Below are positions 13,948-22,380 of a stretch of 33,371 nucleotides of DNA, piece by piece. A model generated the notes under the pieces. It did not search any database. It had not been told where the DNA came from and was given only the letters and a program-made list of their open reading frames with translations. Where the stretch lies: the NCBI GenBank assembly GCA_021324795.1, contig JAJPIK010000095.1:1-33371 (forward strand), written 5' to 3'. The stretch's first letter is position 1. Each line of letters opens with the position of its first letter. This stretch comes from Chloroflexota bacterium. GTDB lineage: Bacteria > Chloroflexota > UBA6077 > FW602-bin22 > CADDYW01. A program made the position numbers and the translations under genes.

Positions 13948-16110
13948 TCACGGTGTGGCTGGCTGCCTTTCGAACGCGAAGGTCAGATCACTGTTCGGGA
14001 GTTGGTCCGGGCGGGCGATCCAGCGGGGGAAACTGGGGTTGTATTGCTTGTAGAATGGGCTGCCTTGGGCTTCGCTGTCCAGGTCGGCGGGGAGATTCCA
14101 GCCGGTGATGATCGCTTTGAAGTAGTCGGCGAGGAGGAGCCCCTGGGTGACGCCGGTCGTCTGGTCATAGTGCATGATGCCACGTTGGAAGCGTTGGTAA
14201 ATGAAGTTGTGATTGTTCGGGTCGACTGCGGGCTGGCTCGTTGGCACGCCCCATTGCTCCAGGTTGATCCCAGGCAGGAGCTGCGGTTGAGGCTTGCCGG
14301 TTCCAAAGGCATCGCTCATGGTGACGGTGTTGGTGAAGGTGTTGAGGAAGTTCACTGGCTGGCCGTTCCACTGGTTCGGCGCAGTGGCCTGGACGTACTG
14401 CAGGATCTTAGGCGTGTAATCTTTACTGCCGGGCGTCGGCAGGTTACGGGTCAGGCTCAGGTCGACGGCGGGGAAGGTGGCCTGGTTGATCTGGGTGTAG
14501 GGCATCAGACCAGGATCAAGCAAGTTGAGCTGACCGATTGAGCCGTCATTCTCCAGCTCGAGGATTCGGCGCTGGAAGAACTGGACGGTATGTCCCTCGA
14601 ATGGAAAGGGACGAGAGATTGGGTAGCCGAAAGTGCGCAGGCCGCCCCGGTGCTCGAAGTAGTTGAGGAAGGGGCCACTGATCTTGAAGCCGGTGACCGG
14701 GTAGTAAACGGTATTCGGTCCAAGGTTGACGGCGTCGCCGATGCCGTCCTCAACGAGAATGACCGGATCGCCGCCGACAATGTAATCATTGGGATTACCG
14801 TTGTCGGTGTTGTCGGTGGCCGCGGCGAGGTGGAGCACGTAATTTGTCTGGTTGGGATCGCTTGGCAAAGTCAGGTTCGTGATTTGGCCGGTCTTATCGA
14901 CCAGGAAGGCGGTCGTTCCCTGAGGGGTAATCGGCAGGTCGACGGCCGTGGGACCGGTGCTCCAGGCGACGATAACCCGGTGTTTACCGTTGACAAAGGT
15001 GACCTTTGCCGTGCCGTTTTGGTTCTGATAGGAGACGTCGGCGCTGTTGTCGAGGTACTGGGTTGCTACCTGGAAGGCGCGGTAGGCCGGTCGCCAGCTA
15101 TGATCGTTACGAATCAGGCCGTAGGGTTCGCCTTTGATGATGTCGCCGTCGATCATCTTATAAACCGCGGCGCGCTGGACGCCGGCCGCATCGGCCATCG
15201 CCATCGCTTCGATGATGTAATTGGCCTGCTCGTCCAGGGTGCCACGGAAGCCGCCCCGGGGAACGGTTGACGCCTGATCGTTCCAGGGAACGAGGTTCAT
15301 CTCGCTGATCCAGATCGGCTTGTTCAAGCCGTAGCGGGCCATGGCTGCGCGGTAGGCCTGGGGAATAGTGTAGATCTGGTATGGCGAGCTGTAAATGTGA
15401 ATGTCTACCGCATCGAAGTAGAAGCCGTTCGCGGCAGCACTCGGATCTTGCGAGCCGGCGTCGAGCACCCGCTGGAAGAACAGGTTGCGTCCGGCGAGAA
15501 TGTCGCTCCAGTAGGTCGTGCCGGCAAAGATGATCTGAACGTTTGGATTCGCATCGTGGGCGGCCAGACTGGCATCTTTGAGAAGCTGGTAAAACTCACG
15601 CTCGTCTCCGGCCCAGGTGCTCCCCGGCTGGTTGGGAGCGATGTCTGGCTCGTTCCAGATGATCCATTGATTGATCCGTCCGGCGTAGGTAGCTACCAAT
15701 CGGTGGACGAAAGCTCCCCAGTAGTTGCTCGGATCGTTCCAGGGTAGATTGAGATTTGATGGCACCGAGCCGTTGCGGGTTGCCCAGGCCGGCGGGTTGG
15801 TGATCACACCGACGACAGCCATTCCATTTGCCAGGTCGCTGGCGATACCATTGTCGATTGAGGTCACGTTCGCCGTCTGCCAGTCAGTTGGGCCGTTCGG
15901 CTGAAGGGCGTCCCAGTGGAAATCAATGCGATCCCAGCCGGCACCGGACTGCTTGAACTCAGCCGGCGCGGTGTAGCCCTCGTCGATCCCGAAGCGAGAC
16001 GACGGGGCGGCATGGGCGACGCTGGCTGGGGGAAGCAAAGAAGCCAGAGCGATGATCAGGCCAAGGGTAAAACGAGCGAGGGAATAGCCAACACGAGTCA
16101 TAACCAGCAT
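13948..16110 (-). CDS. Secreted clan-A glycoside hydrolase (GH5/GH39-like) with C-terminal beta-rich domain
   Basis: A 720-residue exported protein. The signal peptide ends VAHA-AP (cut after about residue 34). Residues 38-350 form a TIM-barrel hydrolase: the acid/base is Glu154 in WIIWNEPD, and the likely nucleophile is Glu270 in PIWISEMN, the spacing expected for clan GH-A. A beta-sandwich-like stretch (about 355-430) follows. Then come two related units, one with GGLRTFGYPIS (489-499) and VQFFQRRILEL, and one with QWGVPTS (619-625) and YQRFQRGIMHY; this 'G-P-S...Q-F-QR' pattern recurs in secreted proteins of Chloroflexota and may bind sugar or cell wall. Two ATGs (16110 and 16101) fit around GGAGGTCT; the first is kept. 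It should act outside the cell on a polysaccharide that cannot be named from sequence. Neither neighbour is related. Confidence 0.82.
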   Translation of the reverse strand: MLVMTRVGYSLARFTLGLIIALASLLPPASVAHAAPSSRFGIDEGYTAPAEFKQSGAGWDRIDFHWDALQPNGPTDWQTANVTSIDNGIASDLANGMAVVGVITNPPAWATRNGSVPSNLNLPWNDPSNYWGAFVHRLVATYAGRINQWIIWNEPDIAPNQPGSTWAGDEREFYQLLKDASLAAHDANPNVQIIFAGTTYWSDILAGRNLFFQRVLDAGSQDPSAAANGFYFDAVDIHIYSSPYQIYTIPQAYRAAMARYGLNKPIWISEMNLVPWNDQASTVPRGGFRGTLDEQANYIIEAMAMADAAGVQRAAVYKMIDGDIIKGEPYGLIRNDHSWRPAYRAFQVATQYLDNSADVSYQNQNGTAKVTFVNGKHRVIVAWSTGPTAVDLPITPQGTTAFLVDKTGQITNLTLPSDPNQTNYVLHLAAATDNTDNGNPNDYIVGGDPVILVEDGIGDAVNLGPNTVYYPVTGFKISGPFLNYFEHRGGLRTFGYPISRPFPFEGHTVQFFQRRILELENDGSIGQLNLLDPGLMPYTQINQATFPAVDLSLTRNLPTPGSKDYTPKILQYVQATAPNQWNGQPVNFLNTFTNTVTMSDAFGTGKPQPQLLPGINLEQWGVPTSQPAVDPNNHNFIYQRFQRGIMHYDQTTGVTQGLLLADYFKAIITGWNLPADLDSEAQGSPFYKQYNPSFPRWIARPDQLPNSDLTFAFERQPATP

Positions 16111-16453
16111 AGACCTCCAACAAGGAGAGCGTCGCCAAGCCAGAGCAGCACAGGGAGATAGTCATTCGGAGTGCGCTATTGCCGCTGAGCAAGGGTATGC
16201 CCGAAGGATGTCTCTCACCATGTGTATGATCCGGGCGAACGCTCGGGCCGGCAACGAAGTGAGGAGGTTGCCAGGCGCAGCTATTGTACCAAATCACGTC
16301 AGGTCACAGTTCGGATGGTCGGTCGCTTATCACCCAATTTTCCCATTCTCGCTCACCCAAATTTACCGACCCGGCCGCATCCCGCTCGTTAGAGTAGGTG
16401 CTATAATCCGCTGCCAGATGACTCCGCTGATCGGACCAATCGGAAAGTTCTGC
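16111..16453. other. Divergent spacer between the glycoside hydrolase and SbcD-like genes
   Basis: An open frame crosses this stretch in the same frame as the nuclease, but it lacks the family's sequence and a ribosome binding site, so I treat it as non-coding. A perfect TATAAT at 16402-16407 could be the -10 of the nuclease operon, though no good -35 lies 16-18 bases before it. TACAAT on the minus strand (16288-16283) may serve the hydrolase gene, also without a clear -35. Confidence 0.45.
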
Positions 16454-17548
16454 ATGCGATTACTGCACATTGCCGACGTCCACCTGGGACGCCCCTTTCG
16501 CTGGCTTGGCCGTGAGCGTGGCAGCGCTCGGCGCGCCGAGTTGCGCGCGACGCTTGGTCGCGCTGTCGCCTTGGCTCGCGAGCGCAAGGTTGATGCGCTC
16601 TGTATTGCCGGCGACCTCTACGAGCGTGAGAATGCGCTGCCCGCGGTTGGTGAGCTTCTCCGCGAAACGTTCGCCGCTCTCGAGAACACTCCGGTGCTGA
16701 TCGCGCCCGGTAATCACGACTACTATAGCCCGGGCTGTCTCTACGACCAAACGGTCTGGCCGGCGAACGTTCACATTTTTCGCCAGCCCGCCCTCACGCC
16801 AGTGCGGGTGGCCGATGGCGTGGTCTGGGGGCTCGCCTTTGTTGGCCCCGAACGGCGCGCGTCGCCGCTCTCCGGCGCAGTTCGACCATCCAGCGAGCGT
16901 GAGGTCGTTCTCTGTCATGCCGAGGTTGTCGAGAGTGGCGGCAGCTCGCTCTTTGGCCCGCTCGAGCCAAGTGCGCTCGCTACGGCTGGCTTCCGCTTTG
17001 CGTTACTTGGTCACGTCCACCGTGGCCAGGTCGACGAGGCGCGTCGCTTTGCGTACCCGGGGAGTCTCGAGCCTTTGGACCCGAGGGAAGAAGGTCCGCG
17101 CTGGGCACTTCAAATCGATGTCACGGGCGATGGGGTGACGATCGAGCAGATTCCAATTGCACGCCGGCGAGCTATACAGGTGGAACTTGACGTCAGCGAG
17201 ATCCGGACACGTGACGATTGGGAACGCGCACTTGCCGAGTGGTCGCCGGCTTGGCTTGACGCCACGGTAAAGCTGCGCCTGGTTGGCACGCTGCGGGGTG
17301 AGCTGTCATCGCGCCCAGAGTTCATCGCCGACTCGCTCGCCGATTACGACGTCGACCTTGAAATGCTGGCTCGTCCCGAGGAGGATCTTCGGATGCTGGC
17401 GCGCCAACAAACGACGCTTGGTGCTTTCATCCGGGCAACCCAGGAGCGTATCGACGGCGCAAGCGATCCAGCGGAGCGCATCCACTGGGAAGACGTCCTG
17501 GCGGTCGGGTTGGCCGCGTTCCGTGGCCAGGAGGTGACTCTCCGTTGA
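16454..17548 (+). CDS. SbcD/Mre11/YhaO-like metallophosphoesterase nuclease
   Basis: This 364-residue calcineurin-type phosphoesterase should be the nuclease of a DNA-repair complex that works with the SMC-like ATPase encoded next. The metal-site motifs are all present: Asp8-x-His10 in HIADVHLG, Asp54 in CIAGDLYE, Asn87-His88 in APGNHDYY, His155 in LCHAE and the paired His187-x-His189 in LLGHVHRG. The closest architecture I know is Bacillus YhaO, shorter than typical E. coli SbcD. The family starts exactly at MRLLHIADVH, so the ATG at 16454 is chosen, with GGAAAG six bases upstream, over the open extension to 16208. It shares four bases (TTGA) with the following gene, giving translational coupling. 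Confidence 0.92.
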   Translation: MRLLHIADVHLGRPFRWLGRERGSARRAELRATLGRAVALARERKVDALCIAGDLYERENALPAVGELLRETFAALENTPVLIAPGNHDYYSPGCLYDQTVWPANVHIFRQPALTPVRVADGVVWGLAFVGPERRASPLSGAVRPSSEREVVLCHAEVVESGGSSLFGPLEPSALATAGFRFALLGHVHRGQVDEARRFAYPGSLEPLDPREEGPRWALQIDVTGDGVTIEQIPIARRRAIQVELDVSEIRTRDDWERALAEWSPAWLDATVKLRLVGTLRGELSSRPEFIADSLADYDVDLEMLARPEEDLRMLARQQTTLGAFIRATQERIDGASDPAERIHWEDVLAVGLAAFRGQEVTLR

Positions 17549-20500
17549 TTATCGAGCGGATTCACCTCAGCGGGTTTGGGCGGTTACGCGATTTTGGCGC
17601 GGAATTCACTCCTGGTCTCAACGTCGTCTACGGCCCGAACGAAGCGGGCAAGTCGACTTTGATGAATGCTCTTCTGGCTTTGCTCTACGGTCATTTTGAA
17701 GACAGCGCCCAATGGAACCGGAGCGCCGCCGAGCGACTGCGTCGCTTTCAGCCCTGGCATACTGAGCAGTATGGTGGAGTGTTGCTCGTGCGCTTGGCAA
17801 ATGACGATCGCTACCGGATTGAGCGGTGCTTTAACAAAGATCATACGAAGATCTATCAGGAGCCCGGAGCGGGCGATGTGACGAGCCAATATACCCCGGG
17901 TCAACACGGCTGGATAAGTTTTGCCGATGAGCATCTTGGTCTATCGCCCGCCGAGTTTCGAGCCTGTGCTTGCGTTACCCAGGAGGGGCTCTCGTTAGCG
18001 CGCGATGAGCTCGATGCGCTGCATCGTCGCCTAGCAACCTTCGCCGACAGCGCCGGGACCGAGCGTAGTGCCCAGGAAGCAATCAAGAATCTCGAAAGAA
18101 TCCGGCGTGATCGACTGAACCTGGAAACGCGCTTGATCGATCGCAACCCGCTACGAAGAGTGCAACGGCGCATCCAAGAACTGCGAGCCGAAGCCCTGCA
18201 AAGCCAAAGCGCGCTCGACGACGCCGCGGCGATGTTCGCGCGGACTCAAGGGCTGCGAGATCAGGCCACCCAGTTGCGCGAGGAGCTTCAGCAGCTCGAC
18301 CGGGCAATCGGACATCACGAGATCGCGGAGATCGAAGGTCGGATCGAGCGATTGAACACGCTCGATCGGCAAATCGCTTGTCTTGACGATGAGCTGGCGA
18401 AGTTAGCCGACGTCGCCGAGCTGAGTGAAGAGGCATTTACCCGCGCGTACGTGGCTGCTCGGGATGTCACTCGTTTGAGCAGTGCACTCGCCGAGATAAC
18501 CTCCCGGGTCGACGCTGAGCGTGACGAACGAGCCCGAGCTGAAGCGGAGCTAGAAAGGATCTTGGCCGAACTAGCTAAACTACCTGCTGCTGCATCGGCT
18601 TCGGCATCCGTGGTACGGGTAGCCGAACAGACAGTGCGCGATTGGCTCGCCGCTTCCGAGGCTGCCGACGAAGCAAGCCAGGCAGTAGCGCAGCTCCAGA
18701 ACCGATGCCAGGAGCTCAAGGCGACGCTGCCACCTGGCTTGGAATCGGTGCCGGCGACGACCAAGGTGCGTGACCTCGTCGAGGCGATTGTTCGTGCCGA
18801 TGGCTCCGCCGAGCGCCTGGCCAGCGACGAGAAACAGGCGGCAAAGCTAAACATTCCAGTTGACGTCATCAGAGAACACGATACTCTGCAGAAAGCGCTC
18901 GATGGTCTCACTGCCGAGCGGCTGAGCGAGCTCCGGGAGAAAGAGCAAGAGCTTCGTCTGTCCGAGCCGGTGCAGACTGGTCTTTCGATCGCTACTCGCC
19001 TCTGGATTGCTTTCCTCGCGGGTGTGGCTGGCTTCGTGATTGGCCTGGTCTCCCGGGGGGCGACGAGCGCACTCGTCGGTGGGTTGATCCTGGCAGCCTT
19101 TGCCTTCTTGATCACCATTATCATCAAGCAGCGTTCTCGACAGCAGACCGATCTGATCCTGGAAAAACATCGGGCAATTCGCACGGGCTTGTTCGGCCGT
19201 TACGGTGTGACCACGCTCGAAGATCTGCAACGTAAGTGGGATCGCCTGGCTGAGCTCAATCAACAAGTGGCCGAGGCAGTGCGTCTCCAAAAGGCAGTCG
19301 AAGCCTCGCGTGCGCTGCACGAGCGCCACGTCGCGCGGATCGTCGAGCTATGCGGTACCAGCGATCCTGCCGAGGCTGAGCATCGTCTTCATCTGCTTCG
19401 CCAGAAAGCGACGATTGATGCCGAGCTGACGAAAGCGAGCGCCGCACTGAAGGAGGCGACGGTGCAGTCGCGCGCTGCGGACGACGCCCTCGAACAGAGA
19501 CGGATGGCTGCAGTCAGTGCGCTTGCCAAACTGCCCTTGGAGGTGGATAATCCCCACCAGGCGAGTCAGGCGCTCGACGAGCTTCGTGATCTGCAGAATC
19601 AGCGCGCTGAGCTCCTCCATGAGCAAACCCGGGTAACTGCTGCGCTGGCCACGTTCAGGGAGCGGGTGCAGCAGCGCGACCAACTCGCCGAGGAGCTCGC
19701 CGCGGCGCAGACCATCGCCCGCGATGCGATGGTCGTGCTGGGCGCCGATCCGAACGCAGTGGACCTCGCGGAAGCCAAAGCACAGCGTCAGGTTCTCTTC
19801 CGAAGCTATCAGCGGGCGAGCAGCGAGCGAAACGTCCAAGTGAATTTGCGCAGTCAATTGCTGGCCGATGGCGATCCGACTATCTGGCGTCAACAGCTCG
19901 AGGCATTGCGTGCCCGGGTTGATGGCATGATGGTCGACGATCCACGCGAGCTCGCTGAATTGCGCGCTCGACGCGACGCGGCCGGCGAAGAGCTCCGGGA
20001 ACTCGAAGCCGAGGTTGCAAGCCTGAGTGCCCGGCTGAGCGAACGCCTGCAACGTCTGCGCGAGCCAGCGGAGATAATCGAAGAGTTAGCTATGGCCGAG
20101 CGTGAGTTTGGACAGCTCCAGCGCCTGGCCAGCGCGGTCGATGATGCCCGCAAGCTTTTGACCGAGGTTGCCGAGGAGCACCGTCGCAGCTTTGCTCCCC
20201 GACTCGGGGCTGCTATCGCCGAGCGCCTTGCCCGGGTGACTGACGGCCGCTACGAAAATGCCGAGGTCGACCCGACCGATCTGACCGTCCGAATCCAGAG
20301 TGACGAATATGGCAACCTCGTCACCCTGGATCGACTCAGCCACGGCACTCGTGATGCGATCACCTTACTGCTTCGGGCGAGTATCGTCGAACTGCTCAGC
20401 CGGTCCGATGAGCCGGTCCCGCTTCTCCTCGACGACGTTCTCGTCCACGTCGACGCCGAGCGCACTACCCGGGCAATCGCGACACTCACCGAACTTGCCG

Positions 20501-20598
20501 TTGATCGGCAGCTCTTCTACTTCACCCAGGATTTTCGCATTGCCTCCCTGGCCGGTAGCTTCGGCAAGGTCAAAGTCCATCAGTTGGCAGCGCCCTAG
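17545..20598 (+). CDS. SbcC/YhaN-like SMC-type ATPase with membrane segments
   Basis: A 1017-residue ABC/SMC-type DNA-repair ATPase, partner of the preceding nuclease. The Walker A loop is GPNEAGKST (30-38), with an N-terminal FGRLRDF strand. Long coiled coils run from about 190 to 480 and 535 to 890. In the middle, where SbcC has its zinc hook, there is instead a strongly hydrophobic pair of segments (486-502 and about 510-529) that look like two membrane helices, as in Bacillus YhaN. No C-x-x-C hook is present. The signature motif is LSHGTRD (931-937) and Walker B is PLLLDDV (959-965). The TTG start has a perfect AGGAGGTGA (17529-17537) before it and overlaps the nuclease stop. The complex would therefore be tethered to the membrane. 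Confidence 0.92.
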   Translation: MIIERIHLSGFGRLRDFGAEFTPGLNVVYGPNEAGKSTLMNALLALLYGHFEDSAQWNRSAAERLRRFQPWHTEQYGGVLLVRLANDDRYRIERCFNKDHTKIYQEPGAGDVTSQYTPGQHGWISFADEHLGLSPAEFRACACVTQEGLSLARDELDALHRRLATFADSAGTERSAQEAIKNLERIRRDRLNLETRLIDRNPLRRVQRRIQELRAEALQSQSALDDAAAMFARTQGLRDQATQLREELQQLDRAIGHHEIAEIEGRIERLNTLDRQIACLDDELAKLADVAELSEEAFTRAYVAARDVTRLSSALAEITSRVDAERDERARAEAELERILAELAKLPAAASASASVVRVAEQTVRDWLAASEAADEASQAVAQLQNRCQELKATLPPGLESVPATTKVRDLVEAIVRADGSAERLASDEKQAAKLNIPVDVIREHDTLQKALDGLTAERLSELREKEQELRLSEPVQTGLSIATRLWIAFLAGVAGFVIGLVSRGATSALVGGLILAAFAFLITIIIKQRSRQQTDLILEKHRAIRTGLFGRYGVTTLEDLQRKWDRLAELNQQVAEAVRLQKAVEASRALHERHVARIVELCGTSDPAEAEHRLHLLRQKATIDAELTKASAALKEATVQSRAADDALEQRRMAAVSALAKLPLEVDNPHQASQALDELRDLQNQRAELLHEQTRVTAALATFRERVQQRDQLAEELAAAQTIARDAMVVLGADPNAVDLAEAKAQRQVLFRSYQRASSERNVQVNLRSQLLADGDPTIWRQQLEALRARVDGMMVDDPRELAELRARRDAAGEELRELEAEVASLSARLSERLQRLREPAEIIEELAMAEREFGQLQRLASAVDDARKLLTEVAEEHRRSFAPRLGAAIAERLARVTDGRYENAEVDPTDLTVRIQSDEYGNLVTLDRLSHGTRDAITLLLRASIVELLSRSDEPVPLLLDDVLVHVDAERTTRAIATLTELAVDRQLFYFTQDFRIASLAGSFGKVKVHQLAAP

Positions 20599-20607
20599 CG
20601 CTACCTG

Positions 20608-20657
20608 TGAGCGAAGCGACGGGCTCAGCACGACACGTGGCACGGACTTGGCGGATG
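20608..20657. repeat. 50-bp dispersed repeat, copy 1 (inverted relative to 25637)
   Basis: The reverse complement of this stretch matches 25637-25686 at 47 of 50 positions; all three differences are transitions. It fills the gap between the convergent ATPase and hydrolase genes and includes the CTGAGCCCGTCGCTTCGCTCA core. Confidence 0.85.
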
Positions 20658-20659
20658 TA

Positions 20660-21547
20660 TTAGCCGAAGGCTAAATATTTCCGGTACCACCCCAGGGTCT
20701 CGGCCATCACTTCGTCCAGGGCTGGAGGTGTGAAAACTTCGTAGTGGCCGTAGCCGCGGAGGACGACGAGCTTTTTCGGCTCGCCGGCGCGAGCGAACAT
20801 CGCCTCGGATTCCTCGGGGAGCACGAGCTCGTCGCGATCGGACGTGATGAAAAGGACGGCACGGGGGGAGATCCGGTCGACGACCCACTCTGGATTGAAG
20901 CCAATCGTTTCGTGGGCCATCTCGAGGGGGACTTCATTCGAGGCGCTCGGTCGCGAAGCGCGAGCGCGAGCGGAGATCTCGGCCGATTGGGGGTCCATCA
21001 TCAGGACGTAACCGCGGTCGACCATTTCGCCTTCGCCGGTTATCGCCTGTCGCACGCGATCGCGGTAGGCTCGTTCCATCAGCTCGCGATACTCCCAGGG
21101 ACGACGCACCCCACGCAGCCAGCGCTCGCCGTTGCCGACGCCGGTCACGCTCACCACGGCCCTAACTCGTCGATCGATCGCCGCCGTGAAGACCGCAGTC
21201 GAGCCACCGTAGCTGATGCCGTAGAGGCCCAGTCGATTGGCATCGACCTCGGGCTGCTCGCTCAGGAAGCTGAGTGCAGCCTGGGTATCTTCCACGCGTC
21301 CGTAGGGCGCAAGGCGCAATCGGGGACCTTCGCTCTGGCCCCAGCCCTTATAATCGAAGGTGAGGGCGACGATGCCGCCAGCGCTCAGCCGACGGGCCAT
21401 GTCATTGAGGTAAAGGTCCTTCACTCCGGTGTAGCCGCAGCAAAGGACGACGCCTGGACGGCGTTCCTCGGCGCTTCGGTTATCCGGAAGGTAAAGGTCG
21501 CCAGACAGCCGGCAGCCACCGCTGTAAAAGCTTACGGCGCGCTCCAT
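20660..21547 (-). CDS. Alpha/beta hydrolase (S15/dienelactone-hydrolase-like)
   Basis: A 295-residue cytoplasmic serine hydrolase. After SFYSGGCRLSGDLYLP comes the oxyanion region VVLCCGYTGVKD, then FDYKGWGQSEG. The nucleophile elbow is GISYGGS with Ser112; the acid is Asp237 or Asp239 in FITSDRDELVLP, and His268 in GYGHYEVF completes the triad. A helical cap lies between about 140 and 220. The order of motifs resembles esterase/acyl-hydrolase relatives of X-Pro dipeptidyl peptidases; the substrate is unknown. The frame is open to 21631, but AAAGGAGGACGAAGG stands right before the ATG at 21547, so that start is chosen. It is convergent with the ATPase gene and divergent from the next gene. 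Confidence 0.88.
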   Translation of the reverse strand: MERAVSFYSGGCRLSGDLYLPDNRSAEERRPGVVLCCGYTGVKDLYLNDMARRLSAGGIVALTFDYKGWGQSEGPRLRLAPYGRVEDTQAALSFLSEQPEVDANRLGLYGISYGGSTAVFTAAIDRRVRAVVSVTGVGNGERWLRGVRRPWEYRELMERAYRDRVRQAITGEGEMVDRGYVLMMDPQSAEISARARASRPSASNEVPLEMAHETIGFNPEWVVDRISPRAVLFITSDRDELVLPEESEAMFARAGEPKKLVVLRGYGHYEVFTPPALDEVMAETLGWYRKYLAFG

Positions 21548-21606
21548 CCTTCGTCCTCCTTTGGCTAGTCGGAAGTGCGGCGCGTTCTGAGTGTCGCCGC
21601 TTTCGC

Positions 21607-21636
21607 AGTGTAGCCAGAGGGCGTGATTCATGTCAA
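21607..21636 (-). promoter_or_regulatory. Promoter of the alpha/beta hydrolase gene
   Basis: On the minus strand a perfect TTGACA (21636-21631) is followed after 18 bases by TACACT (21612-21607). The leader would be about 50 bases, which excludes the upstream-extended start. Confidence 0.6.
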
Positions 21637-21749
21637 CCCCGTGGCCACGTCGCGGGACGGTGGCGAAGTTGTGAAGCGAATACCGACCGGCTAGGCTGAA
21701 GGAGCCTACTGAGACTATCTATAAGGTCGTAGACGAGGAGGAGGCAAAG

Positions 21750-22316
21750 ATGCTTGGCTTTGTCTTTTGGCACTGGCCAGAGCCTGAGACGCGGATCCCA
21801 GAGTATGAACAGAAGCTAGTGACTTTCCATCAAGCTCTCGCGAATTCTCGCGTCCCCGGGGTGCGCGCCTCGGCGACATTCCGGGTCGCGGGCGCGCCAT
21901 GGCTAGGTCCGGGGCGAAGTGGTTACGAGGACTGGTATTTCGTCGACGGGTATAGCGCGCTGGAGACGCTCAACCTCGCCGCCGTAGCTGAGAGCCGTCG
22001 TGCATCCCACGACCGAGTGGCTCAGCTTGCCGCGGGAGGCGCCGGCGGACTTTACGCGCTGATTTCTGGCTCCGGAGACATGGGTGCTCTCACTTTCGTC
22101 ACGTGGCTGACGAAGCCGAAGGGCCTCGCGTACGCCGATTTTTACGAGATGGTCCGTCCTTGGACAGACGTTACACCAACGAGCCTCTGGCGACGCCAGC
22201 TCGTGCTGGGACCGGCCCCGGAGTTTTGTCTGATGGGGGATAACCCCGACGAGCTACCTTCAACGCTGCGGCCCTTACGTTTTGATCGCAGACTCGTCTG
22301 GTCCGGGGAATTATAA
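21750..22316 (+). CDS. Conserved-looking hypothetical protein
   Basis: I do not recognise this 188-residue protein. It is a plausible gene: GAGGAGG stands before the ATG, codon use matches the neighbours, and the frame is clean to TAA. It has no signal peptide or membrane helix. The two halves each start with a hydrophobic strand followed by a charged helix (FVFWHWPEPETRIPEYEQKL and LTFVTWLTKPKGLAYADFY), which would suit two ferredoxin-like (dimeric alpha-beta barrel, EthD/monooxygenase type) modules. That is only a shape argument. It is rich in Trp and Pro. It precedes a Gfo/Idh/MocA gene in the same direction after a 64-base gap. Confidence 0.7.
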   Translation: MLGFVFWHWPEPETRIPEYEQKLVTFHQALANSRVPGVRASATFRVAGAPWLGPGRSGYEDWYFVDGYSALETLNLAAVAESRRASHDRVAQLAAGGAGGLYALISGSGDMGALTFVTWLTKPKGLAYADFYEMVRPWTDVTPTSLWRRQLVLGPAPEFCLMGDNPDELPSTLRPLRFDRRLVWSGEL

Positions 22317-22380
22317 TAGCCGGCGTCAGGTCGGGCGGCCATGACGAGCTGTCCGGCACTTCTAGAAAATATTGGATAGC

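Noticed and set aside
14590..15270. Plus-strand open frame inside the glycoside hydrolase gene
   Set aside because: The minus strand encodes a complete hydrolase with catalytic motifs here; the plus frame has no family features.
16208..16453. N-terminal extension of the SbcD-like protein
   Set aside because: The family begins at MRLLHIADVH; the extension has no homology features and contains a TATAAT element.
18315..19184. Minus-strand open frame inside the SbcC-like gene
   Set aside because: Ser/Arg-rich shadow of a coiled-coil coding region; no motifs or ribosome binding site.
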